NCBI GenBank assembly: GCA_022448525.1
Contig: JAKVCX010000004.1
Coordinates: 372,001 to 436,000, forward strand
DNA: 64,000 nt
Direction of reading: 5' to 3'
From: Tenacibaculum sp.
GTDB lineage: Bacteria; Bacteroidota; Bacteroidia; Flavobacteriales; Flavobacteriaceae
Shown here one piece after another: positions 49,863-58,765 of the stretch. The notes under the pieces are model-generated. The model saw only the letters and a list, made by a program, of their open reading frames with translations. It did not search any database and was not told the DNA's origin. Every line of letters begins with the position of its first letter. The first letter of the stretch is position 1. The position numbers and the translations under genes were made by a program.

Positions 49863-50821
49863 ACTGTATTTCGATATTGTTTCGGAGTCTGTTTTACAAT
49901 TTTTTTAAAGGCTGCTGAAAAATGAGTTGGATTCTTATATCCGACTAATTCGGCAATTTCATAGATGGGTTTTGAGGTGTTAGAGAGTAATTTCTTCGCC
50001 TCAACCATTCTTTGCTGTAAAGCAAAATCAAAAATTGTAGTTCCAAAATTCGACTTAAACTCCTTTTTTAATTGAAATTCATTTAAAAACACCTTCTTAG
50101 AAAGCTCCTGAATAGATATTTGAGTATCTAAATTGTTTATAATATAATCCTTTGCTAAATGTATTTTCTTTAGAATTGTTGAATTGTTAATACCTGAGTT
50201 TTTATTATCAAAACGAAGCATTAATAACTCCAAAACTTTTGATTCTAGAAATAATCGTTTCAACAATCCTTTTCTATCATCATCTAATAGCTCTTGAACT
50301 ATTTGTTCAGATCTATAATCTAACTGATTGGAAAAGTTATTTTGTAAATTTTCAATAGAATAGTCCTCATAAATTGGAAACTCTTTATCTAACTGATGCT
50401 TTTTGATAAAATCATTGGACATCTTAATAACAATCTCTCGTATCATTTTATCCCTTGAATAAACAACATTTCCATCTGCTTTATTGATAAAGGAGATACA
50501 ACTTTCACCTTCTTCTTGAACTAATTCCTTATTACAATCAGGTAAAAACATTTTTTTCTCACCGGATAAAACGATTGAAAAGATAAGAGCATTTGTAGAT
50601 TGTAAACCTGTAACTCTAATGTCAGATAGTAATTGAATTTCTCTTTGCCTTATCATCAAACCATCGAAAACCCAACTCTTTACGAAACCTGATCCAAATT
50701 CAGGGTTTATAATGAATTCCTTGGTTTCCAATCCACAATGGGAATCAATACTTTTCAGAAGTAAAATATCATCTAAAATATATTTATTATCGATACTTAT
50801 ATCGATATCAATAGTATACAT
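49859..50821 (-). CDS. AraC-family regulator of the siderophore locus
   Basis: C-terminal HTH: ISIQELSKKVFLNEFQLKKEFKSNFGTTIFDFALQQRMVEAKKLLSNTSKPIYEIAELVGYKNPTHFSAAFKKIVKQTPKQYR; divergent from the TonB receptor gene. Confidence 0.9.
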   Translation of the reverse strand: MYTIDIDISIDNKYILDDILLLKSIDSHCGLETKEFIINPEFGSGFVKSWVFDGLMIRQREIQLLSDIRVTGLQSTNALIFSIVLSGEKKMFLPDCNKELVQEEGESCISFINKADGNVVYSRDKMIREIVIKMSNDFIKKHQLDKEFPIYEDYSIENLQNNFSNQLDYRSEQIVQELLDDDRKGLLKRLFLESKVLELLMLRFDNKNSGINNSTILKKIHLAKDYIINNLDTQISIQELSKKVFLNEFQLKKEFKSNFGTTIFDFALQQRMVEAKKLLSNTSKPIYEIAELVGYKNPTHFSAAFKKIVKQTPKQYRNTV

Positions 50822-50825
50822 AGCT

Positions 50826-50880
50826 CGTCATTTTTTATCCCAATTACGTCATTTACTAACTAGGATAGTTGGTAGTTTTG
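50826..50880 (+). promoter_or_regulatory. Candidate activator site plus -7 element of the TonB receptor gene
   Basis: CGTCATTTTTTATCCCAATTACGTCAT (50826-50852) and TAGTTTTG (50873-50880); matches 37289-37344. Confidence 0.6.
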
Positions 50881-50892
50881 CCTTTGCAAATT

Positions 50893-50921
50893 TTATTATT
50901 TAAAATTATTCTAAATAATAA
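50893..50921. promoter_or_regulatory. 29-bp near-perfect palindrome, candidate Fur-type operator
   Basis: TTATTATTTAAAATTATTCTAAATAATAA; only the centre and one symmetric pair break the dyad. Confidence 0.6.
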
Positions 50922-50982
50922 CAGTTCGTGGGGAACATAATTTGCTACAAACATAATATATAATTAGTCTAAATAAAAACAA

Positions 50983-53370
50983 ATGAAAAGATTTATACTT
51001 TTTGGAATCTTAGTTTTTTGCACAACTCCGTTTTTGGCTCAAATAGGAGGAACCGTAGTTGATAATGCAAAACAACCAATTTATGGGGTAACAATTGCTA
51101 TAGAAGGAAGCAATTTAAAAACAGCAACGGATATAGATGGGAAATTCAATCTACCTAAAGTTTCTGGTTCACAAACCTTGGTAATTTCCTCGATTGGATT
51201 TAAAACTAAACATATTGATATTAATGCACCTAATTCAAATATTAATATTGTTCTATTTGAAGGGAACGAACTATTAGAGGAAATTGTTTTAACTGGTTCA
51301 AAAAATAAATTCTCAAGAAAAAAGACAGCTTACGTAGCTAAGCTTCCATTAAAAAACATTGAAAACTCTCAGGTTTATTCAACGATTACTGATGAATTAC
51401 TAATCTCACAAAACGTAAATTCTTTTCAAGACGCGTTAAAAAATGTTGTTGGAATCGATAAATTATGGCAGTCGACTGGAAGAGCAGGAGATGGGGCAGG
51501 TTATTACTCTTTAAGAGGTTTTGCAACCCAACCTCAGTTAGTAAATGGAATGCCTGGAGTTACGAATGGATTTATTAATCCGTTCAATGTTGAAAGAGTT
51601 GAAGTTATAAAAGGGCCTTCGGCAACCTTATTCGGTAGTACAGTTACATCTTATGGAGGATTAATTAACATAGTTACTAAAAAGCCCAAAAAAGGAACAA
51701 CTGGAAATATTTCTTTAGGAGGAGGATCTTTCAACTTTAAAAAGATGGTACTTGATATTAATACAACAAGTGAATCTGAGAAGTTGTCGTTACGATTTAA
51801 TGCAGGTTTTCAATCAGAAGATAGTTTTCAGGATGCCGGTTTTAATGAATCTGTATTTATGGCACCATCTATAACTTATCAGGTAAATGATAAATTAACA
51901 TTCAATGTGAGTTATGAGTTATCTGCAAATGAACAAACTAATCCTGTTTTTCTGTTTTTTAACAGATACGGAACTTTGGCTTTTAATAATGTAGATGAAT
52001 TAAATTACGATTATAACAAATCTTTGACGGATGATTCTGTAAGCATTAAAAATCCAACTCAAAATTTAAGAGCAGAGGCCGTGTACAAAATAAGTGATCG
52101 AATAACCTCTCAAACAATATTTTCTACAGGAAATGCAAAATCAAATGGTTATTATTCTTATTTATGGAATTTTGCTGATTTCTCTGGACCAACACCTGCG
52201 GGAACTCCTTATTTCTCTACTTATGCGCAAAGAACAAATGCTACAACTAATTCACTTGATATTCAACAAAACTTTACAGGTGATTTTAAAATAGGTAATG
52301 TTCGAAATAGAGTATTGGTAGGAATTGATTATTTACAAACTCAAAATATAGATAACGGTTCTGGTTATGCTTACATTAATACTTTAACTGCTCAAGGAGA
52401 TTTATTAGATGGTTCTTCTATTTCAGCAAGTGTAATAGACAACGCTACAAGCGGTTTAGCAACTACTAATACAAATGTAAATCAGAATGTATTTAGCCTA
52501 TATGCTTCTGATGTTATTAATGTTTTACCAGAACTATCTTTAATGGCTGGTATTCGTTACGATCGTTTCAATTATAGAGGAGATAAAAATACTCCAGATG
52601 ATGATCTTTCTGAATATACAAAAAGTACTTTTTCACCGAAAGTTGGTGTAGTTTATCAGCCAATTCTAAATAAGGTTTCTGTATTTGCAAACTATCAGAA
52701 TGGTTTTAGTTATGTAAATCCTGAATTAACTGTCGATCCTGCTAATCCTGGTGTACCGGTATTATTATCCTTCGACTTAGAGAATGCTGATCAATTTGAA
52801 GGTGGAATTAAAACGAATTTGTTCAATAATAAGTTAGAGACTACTTTAAGTTATTACAATATTACAGTAAGCAATAAAGTAACTGGATTTGGACCAACAA
52901 AACAGCAAGATGGAGAGATCAATAGTCAAGGAATAGAAATTGATGCGAATGCTTATCCAATTGAAGGTTTAAATGTAAGAGGAGGATTTGCATACAACGA
53001 TTCTAAAGTCGTAAAATCACCATCGCAACCATTTTTAGAAGGAAGACGTTTTGGTGAAGCAGGAGCTGAATTTACCTACAATTTTTATGCAGATTATAGA
53101 TTCTTAGACGGTACTTTAAAAAATCTAGGAATAACATTTGGATTTAACGGCGCTTCAGAATACAATACAATGGAAGGATATCCACTGGTTGGTGAGTTTA
53201 TTTTACCAGCTTACACAATTTTTAACACAGGATTGTATTATGATCATGAAAAATTCAGAGTTGGATTTAATGTAAATAATCTTACAAACGAGCAATATTT
53301 CAAAGGTTGGAGTACTTTAACTCCACAACAACCAAGAGCTTATTTTGGAAATTTAACTTACAAATTCTAA
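50983..53370 (+). CDS. TonB-dependent siderophore receptor
   Basis: Signal peptide, carboxypeptidase-regulatory-like domain (GGTVVDNAKQPIYGVTIAIEGSNLKTATDIDGKFNLP), plug (VERVEVIKGPSATLFGS), C-terminal beta-barrel ending F. Confidence 0.95.
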   Translation: MKRFILFGILVFCTTPFLAQIGGTVVDNAKQPIYGVTIAIEGSNLKTATDIDGKFNLPKVSGSQTLVISSIGFKTKHIDINAPNSNINIVLFEGNELLEEIVLTGSKNKFSRKKTAYVAKLPLKNIENSQVYSTITDELLISQNVNSFQDALKNVVGIDKLWQSTGRAGDGAGYYSLRGFATQPQLVNGMPGVTNGFINPFNVERVEVIKGPSATLFGSTVTSYGGLINIVTKKPKKGTTGNISLGGGSFNFKKMVLDINTTSESEKLSLRFNAGFQSEDSFQDAGFNESVFMAPSITYQVNDKLTFNVSYELSANEQTNPVFLFFNRYGTLAFNNVDELNYDYNKSLTDDSVSIKNPTQNLRAEAVYKISDRITSQTIFSTGNAKSNGYYSYLWNFADFSGPTPAGTPYFSTYAQRTNATTNSLDIQQNFTGDFKIGNVRNRVLVGIDYLQTQNIDNGSGYAYINTLTAQGDLLDGSSISASVIDNATSGLATTNTNVNQNVFSLYASDVINVLPELSLMAGIRYDRFNYRGDKNTPDDDLSEYTKSTFSPKVGVVYQPILNKVSVFANYQNGFSYVNPELTVDPANPGVPVLLSFDLENADQFEGGIKTNLFNNKLETTLSYYNITVSNKVTGFGPTKQQDGEINSQGIEIDANAYPIEGLNVRGGFAYNDSKVVKSPSQPFLEGRRFGEAGAEFTYNFYADYRFLDGTLKNLGITFGFNGASEYNTMEGYPLVGEFILPAYTIFNTGLYYDHEKFRVGFNVNNLTNEQYFKGWSTLTPQQPRAYFGNLTYKF

Positions 53371-53427
53371 AATCCAAAGCAACAATAAATTGAATTAGAA
53401 TTCAAATTCGCAAAACTCTAAATTTAA

Positions 53428-53805
53428 ATGGTTTGGAGTTTTGCTTTTAAAATTTACTTCATGATATCTTTATCTATAGGTATTCTTTTATTAACGACCT
53501 TTATATTCTACAGTCAATCAATGTTTTTTGACGGTTCTAATGAATCATTTCTGAAGTTTGTATTAAGAGATTCCTTTACTTATTCGAAACAATTAGCTTT
53601 TATATTATCAATAATAAGTTTATTGGGATTCTATACAATATTTGGACTAACCTCAGGTCTTATTCTTTGGTTTTTAATATTAATAGGTTGTTTCAGTTTG
53701 ATTGTCATTCTATATCCGACTCGAGTTGTATCAACCCGATTTGTTGGGCTTTGCCTTGTTTTCTCTTGTTTAACAGAATTTATTGTTTCTTATGCCTGCC
53801 AATAA
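53428..53805 (+). CDS. Small membrane protein, DUF3325-like
   Basis: Three or more TM helices; position between the receptor and PepSY genes, as DUF3325/DUF3649 proteins are in many iron-uptake loci. Confidence 0.6.
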   Translation: MVWSFAFKIYFMISLSIGILLLTTFIFYSQSMFFDGSNESFLKFVLRDSFTYSKQLAFILSIISLLGFYTIFGLTSGLILWFLILIGCFSLIVILYPTRVVSTRFVGLCLVFSCLTEFIVSYACQ

Positions 53806-54097
53806 AAAGTACTTAACTACATCTCCTTCGCAAAAAGCAATAAAAATTATTGCTGGAATTATCGGAGGCTACATCATTTCATCATTACTTCATATGATTG
53901 CAGCACTGATTATTCCTTTTAATAAAGAGATTCTAGTAACTGCTACATTCAGTTTATTCCTAATTTGGATGATTTTTTTAATTATTCCTTATTTATTCGA
54001 GAATGGATATAAGGTTTTAATATGCTATACAATTGTTATTGCGTCACTTTATATGATGTATTCTTCATTAAGTAATCATAATCCTTTTTTACAATGA
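53783..54097 (+). CDS. Small membrane protein, DUF3649-like
   Basis: KIIAGIIGGYIISSLLHMIAALIIPFNKEILVTATFSLFLIWMI resembles DUF3649 iron-uptake proteins; overlaps both neighbours. Confidence 0.6.
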   Translation: MFLMPANKKYLTTSPSQKAIKIIAGIIGGYIISSLLHMIAALIIPFNKEILVTATFSLFLIWMIFLIIPYLFENGYKVLICYTIVIASLYMMYSSLSNHNPFLQ

Positions 54098-56163
54098 GTA
54101 AAAGAAATTACAATGTATTTTTTCATACACATACTGTAAGTGGAATAGTTATTAGTGTTGCTCTTTATGTTATTTTTTTTGCAGGTGCTTTTGCCTTATT
54201 TAAAGATGAAATTTTAATTTGGGAAGAAGGAAAATCTATCAACCATATTGAAAGAAGTGAAGTTAATTATGATGATATTTTAAAAAGATTAGATACAAAA
54301 TATGATTTAACAGGAAGAGATGTAGAAATTGATTTAGCCAAAGAAGAGGATAACTTGTTCATTTATCTTTTATCGAGTAAGGATTCCTTGAGTAGTGAAT
54401 CAAGTAAAGCATCACACTTTTTTTCATATAACATAACAACAAAGGAAGAGAAGCGATATCATGAGTATTATGGAATTGGAGAGTTTTTATATCGATTACA
54501 CTTTTTCCATCAAATACCAACCATAGGAATATATCTTGCCGGTTTTGTGGCTTTCTTTTTTTTATTCACGATTGTCACAGGAACAATTGTACATTGGAAA
54601 AAAATTGTTCCTAATTTTTACAAGTTTAACCCTAAAGTTGCTTTAAAAAGAGTTTGGGCAGACGCGCATACATCTTTAGGAGTAATAGGTTTACCATTTC
54701 AATTCATGTTTGCCGTGACTGGAGCTTATTTTTGTTTAAGCTTGCTGGTATTACTTCCTGCTAATTTTTTATATGAAGGAAATCAAAAGAAACTACTAGA
54801 AGATTTAAGACCGGAACGTAAAACCTATGAATGGTCTAAGCGAATAAATCAAGATGTACCTAGCATAAATAGTTTTGTAAAAGAGTATAGCAATACTTGG
54901 AGTAATTTTAGTAGTACTCATTTATATATTAGAAATTATAAAGGAGATAATTGTAAATATATTTTACAAGGAAATCTTGAATATAAAGATCGTTTTGTTG
55001 GTTTAGGAAGAATTGTTTTTGATGCAGTTAAAAGCGAAGTAGTTACTATCAAAAACCCTTATGAATTAAATTATATTGAAGATGTACAGAAAGTATTAAC
55101 TCGATTACATTTTGGGAATTTTGGTGGAGTTATTGTAAAGGTGGTTTACTTTATTTTAGCATTAATAACTTGTTTTGTAATAATTACAGGAGTTTTGATT
55201 TGGGTTGAAGCTAGAAACAAGAAAAGTGCCACGCTGCAACAACAATTATTTGTAGCAAAGGTAGGTCATGTGTACCTCGCTATTTGCTTATCCATGCTAC
55301 CGGTTACCGCTATTTCATTTCTCTTTGTAAAGCTATTTGGAGATTCTTTTTCAAATAAACAGCAAAGTTTGTACTACTGTTATTTTCTACTTTGGTTAAT
55401 TGCTGCCGTCTATATGCGATTTCAAAGAAATAATTATAAAATAAATAAACAGAGCTTATTAGTTGGTGGAATATCGGCTTTATGTATTCCTGTTGTGAAT
55501 GGAATCGTTTCTAATCAATGGATTTGGAAATCTATTTATAACAAGCAACATGAAATTTTAACTATCGATTTACTTTGGCTATTTATTGGGATTATGGCAT
55601 TGTGGGTTTACAGTAAAATTTCACCTAATATTCAAAAACAAAGTAGTTATTCAAAAAACCCGATTGACTATAAAAACTTAAAAACTCTCTTAAAACTAGA
55701 AGAGAATCAAACTACAACAAACCATATTTTACAAATTAAAAAAGAAAAAAATTTTATACCTATGAGAACAAAAGTTATTCTATTGTGGACTTTATTAGTC
55801 ATTGGATTCATACTACATCACGTTTATGGTATTGCCAATGTTTATTTTCAAGAATCCCTAGTATTGGAAGGATCAAACGGAGAAATACCAGGTTGGGCAC
55901 ATCAATGGAGAATTATATTGGAAGGAATGGCATTTTTATTTGCTGTTTTAACCGTTTCTCTTTCACAAAACTGGTTTAAATGGACTTCTTTAATTTGGGC
56001 TTGCCTGTTAGGTTTATTTAATGTTTATCATTTTATAACAGCCTTAATTTATGAACCTTCGAATATTTCAGAGATTTTAATATTGCTTTTAATGGCAGTT
56101 GCTAATGTGTTTTTAGTTAAAGAAATACTCAATTGGAAATCACACCAATTATCAGAAGAATAG
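54094..56163 (+). CDS. PepSY-domain membrane protein, probable ferric-siderophore reductase component
   Basis: FHTHTVSGIVISVALYVIFFAGAFALFKDEI, RLHFFHQIPTIGIYLAGFVAFFFLFTIVTGTIVHWKK, ADAHTSLGVIGLPFQFMFAVTGAYF. Confidence 0.9.
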   Translation: MSKRNYNVFFHTHTVSGIVISVALYVIFFAGAFALFKDEILIWEEGKSINHIERSEVNYDDILKRLDTKYDLTGRDVEIDLAKEEDNLFIYLLSSKDSLSSESSKASHFFSYNITTKEEKRYHEYYGIGEFLYRLHFFHQIPTIGIYLAGFVAFFFLFTIVTGTIVHWKKIVPNFYKFNPKVALKRVWADAHTSLGVIGLPFQFMFAVTGAYFCLSLLVLLPANFLYEGNQKKLLEDLRPERKTYEWSKRINQDVPSINSFVKEYSNTWSNFSSTHLYIRNYKGDNCKYILQGNLEYKDRFVGLGRIVFDAVKSEVVTIKNPYELNYIEDVQKVLTRLHFGNFGGVIVKVVYFILALITCFVIITGVLIWVEARNKKSATLQQQLFVAKVGHVYLAICLSMLPVTAISFLFVKLFGDSFSNKQQSLYYCYFLLWLIAAVYMRFQRNNYKINKQSLLVGGISALCIPVVNGIVSNQWIWKSIYNKQHEILTIDLLWLFIGIMALWVYSKISPNIQKQSSYSKNPIDYKNLKTLLKLEENQTTTNHILQIKKEKNFIPMRTKVILLWTLLVIGFILHHVYGIANVYFQESLVLEGSNGEIPGWAHQWRIILEGMAFLFAVLTVSLSQNWFKWTSLIWACLLGLFNVYHFITALIYEPSNISEILILLLMAVANVFLVKEILNWKSHQLSEE

Positions 56164-56172
56164 ATAAAAGAT

Positions 56173-56200
56173 AAACCGATTCATTTGAATCGGTTTTTTT
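56173..56200. terminator. Hairpin terminator between convergent genes
   Basis: AAACCGATTCA-TT-TGAATCGGTTT followed by T-run. Confidence 0.87.
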
Positions 56201-56205
56201 ATGTT

Positions 56206-56895
56206 TTAGCTCAATAACTTATTCAAATTTAACTTGTACGTTTTTCCAATAGGAATCACAAAATCCCGAATTAAAATTCGATTACCTTCAATTTCATTTA
56301 TATGTTTCTTTGATACAATAAATGACTTGTGAACTTGAAAAAACGCATCATCAGGTAATAAATCTAATATATCTGAAATCTTCTCTCTAACTTTGATTTC
56401 TTGTTCAGTAGTTGTAACATTTACATAATTACCAGTGGCCTCAATAAAAAGAATTTCATCTGTTTTTACCTGAACTAATTTCTTATTTGACCGTAAAAAC
56501 AAACTGTTTGTTTCTTTACTAACATTTACATTAGAAACTGTTGTAGTTGACGCTTCTATTTTATTAATAGCTTTTACAAATCGATCAAAACCAAATGGTT
56601 TTAATAAATAATCAATGATATTCAATTCATAACCTTCTAAAGCATATTCTTGATACGCGGTTGTTACAATTACTTTAGGAGGATTTTGTAAGGTGCGTAG
56701 AAACTCAAATCCTTTTAGTTTAGGCATATTCAGATCCAAAAAGATTAAATCCACCTGATGGTTTCGTAAACATTCCATAGCTTCTATAGCGTCATAACAA
56801 TGTTGCACAAAAGAAAGATTTGGTAAGGCATCACAATATCCTTTTATAATATCATGAGCAATATGTTCATCATCAATAATTATATATCTAATCAT
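56206..56895 (-). CDS. LytTR-family response regulator
   Basis: IIDDEHIAHDIIKGYC, DLIFLDLNMPKLKGFEFL, TAYQEYALEGYELNIIDYLLKPF, LytTR domain FFQVHKSFIVSKKHINEIEGNRI. Confidence 0.94.
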   Translation of the reverse strand: MIRYIIIDDEHIAHDIIKGYCDALPNLSFVQHCYDAIEAMECLRNHQVDLIFLDLNMPKLKGFEFLRTLQNPPKVIVTTAYQEYALEGYELNIIDYLLKPFGFDRFVKAINKIEASTTTVSNVNVSKETNSLFLRSNKKLVQVKTDEILFIEATGNYVNVTTTEQEIKVREKISDILDLLPDDAFFQVHKSFIVSKKHINEIEGNRILIRDFVIPIGKTYKLNLNKLLS

Positions 56896-57680
56896 AATTG
56901 TATCGAAAGTTTTGCTGAGTACACTTCATTTTCAATCAAAGTTGAGTATTCATGCTTTTTCGGGTATGCTAATTCTAACCTTCTTTTTAAATTTTCTAAT
57001 CCAATTCCTTGCACCGATTTTTCTTCCGAATCAAAATTATTTTCAATATTAAAGGTAACCTTATTCTGAATAGTTTTAATGGCGATAGTTACAAAAGCAT
57101 CATTACGTAATACTTCAACTCCGTGTTTAAATGCATTTTCAACTAAAATGATAAACAATAAAGGCATTATTTTTAACTGATCATTATCAACATCAATTTC
57201 GAATTTCAAATCTATGTTTTTGTGATAACGCATTTTATGAAGTTCAATATAATTCTGAATAAAATCTATTTCCTTAGCTAAAGTTACATACTCTTTTTGT
57301 CCTTCATAAATACTGTAACGCATCATATCAGACAACTTTAAAATCAAGGCTTTTGCTTTCTCGTTGTCTTTATCTACCAATCCATAAAGATTATTCAACA
57401 TATTAAAGAAAAAGTGTGGATTTACTTGAGATTGCAAATGCATTAATTCCGTTTTTGCCTTTTCATTCTTAAGATTGATAATGAACTTTATATTCACAAA
57501 CAACCAATGTACTACTGCAATACAAACAGAAATAAAGTATAAAAACAAAAATTCTATAAATCCTTCTATTTTACCGAATACATCGTTAAATATGACAATT
57601 ATAATTCCAATTACTAACTGTAATAAACGAATATTTCGTACTGTAAATAGCTTTTTGATATGTTTAATTTTTGTAATCAC
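56892..57680 (-). CDS. LytS/YehU-type sensor histidine kinase
   Basis: LMHLQSQVNPHFFFNMLNNLYGLVDKDNEKAKALILKLSDMMRYSIYE. Confidence 0.93.
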   Translation of the reverse strand: MITKIKHIKKLFTVRNIRLLQLVIGIIIVIFNDVFGKIEGFIEFLFLYFISVCIAVVHWLFVNIKFIINLKNEKAKTELMHLQSQVNPHFFFNMLNNLYGLVDKDNEKAKALILKLSDMMRYSIYEGQKEYVTLAKEIDFIQNYIELHKMRYHKNIDLKFEIDVDNDQLKIMPLLFIILVENAFKHGVEVLRNDAFVTIAIKTIQNKVTFNIENNFDSEEKSVQGIGLENLKRRLELAYPKKHEYSTLIENEVYSAKLSIQL

Positions 57681-57792
57681 AATTCAATATTAGGTAATAT
57701 ATCTAGTGCAAGCAAATAAGTTGATAAACTATCAAAAATCAGTTATAAAACTCCTTAGAACTGTGACAAACGAACTTTAAACCTTCTTCATA

Positions 57793-57862
57793 ACAATTCA
57801 CATTCAACTCTTTCTAATTCCTCCCTAAAACTTTATAGAATTTGAGATTCGAGATAGGTTTG
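57793..57862 (+). promoter_or_regulatory. Candidate LytTR-type direct repeat plus -7 element
   Basis: ACAATTCA (57793-57800) and CTAATTCC (57814-57821) start 21 bp apart; TAGGTTTG (57855-57862) matches TAnnTTTG. Confidence 0.45.
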
Positions 57863-57886
57863 GCATATAATTTTAAAAGTCAACTT

Positions 57887-58753
57887 ATGGAACTCATTAT
57901 AAAAAACTTAAGTAAAACCTATGAAAATGGTGTAAAAGCATTGCAGAATGTATCTCTAGAAATTCCAAAAGGAATGTTTGGATTGCTAGGTCCTAATGGA
58001 GCAGGAAAATCTACTTTAATGCGAACGATAGCCACATTACAAGATGCTGATCAAGGAGAATTATCATTTAACAACATTAACATTCAAAAGGATAAACACT
58101 CACTTCGAAAAATACTTGGGTATTTACCTCAGCAATTTGGAGTATATCCTAAAATGTCCGCTGAAATTCTATTGAATCACCTCGCTGTTTTGAAAGGAAT
58201 TACCATTAAGAAAGAACGCAAAGCCATTGTTGACGCATTACTGCATAAAACAAACTTGTATGAGGTACGAACACAAAACTTAGAGGGATTTTCTGGTGGA
58301 ATGAAACAAAGATTTGGAATCGCACAAGCTTTACTGAACAATCCGAAATTATTAATTGTAGATGAACCCACAGCAGGTTTAGATCCAAAAGAACGAAACC
58401 GATTCTATAATTTGTTAAGTGAAATTGCAGAAAATATTGTCGTCATTTTTTCAACTCATATTGTGGATGATATAAAAGAATTGTGTTCGAATATGGCCAT
58501 TATGAATAGAGGAGAAGTAGTACTTACAGGAAAGCCATTAGAACTCATCGAACAATTAGAAGGAAAAGTGTACCAAAAGAGTATTAAAAGAGAAGAATTG
58601 GAACACTACAAACAGGAATATCATGTGATAAATGATAAACTATTTCTAGGAAAACCAATAATTCATGTGTTCAGTGAAGTACATCCAGGAAACGATTTTA
58701 CTCCTATAAAGGCAACTTTAGAAGACCTATACTTTTCAAAAATCAACAATTAA
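57887..58753 (+). CDS. ABC transporter ATP-binding protein
   Basis: Walker A LLGPNGAGKSTLMR, signature LEGFSGGMKQRFGIAQAL, Walker B LLIVDEPTAGLDP; likely start is the internal Met at 57887 of the 57842 ORF. Confidence 0.95.
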   Translation: MELIIKNLSKTYENGVKALQNVSLEIPKGMFGLLGPNGAGKSTLMRTIATLQDADQGELSFNNINIQKDKHSLRKILGYLPQQFGVYPKMSAEILLNHLAVLKGITIKKERKAIVDALLHKTNLYEVRTQNLEGFSGGMKQRFGIAQALLNNPKLLIVDEPTAGLDPKERNRFYNLLSEIAENIVVIFSTHIVDDIKELCSNMAIMNRGEVVLTGKPLELIEQLEGKVYQKSIKREELEHYKQEYHVINDKLFLGKPIIHVFSEVHPGNDFTPIKATLEDLYFSKINN

Positions 58754-58765
58754 TCTTTTCTAATT

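Noticed and set aside
58177-58388. Two antisense ORFs within the ABC ATPase gene
   Set aside because: Mutually overlapping and inside a clear ATPase gene.
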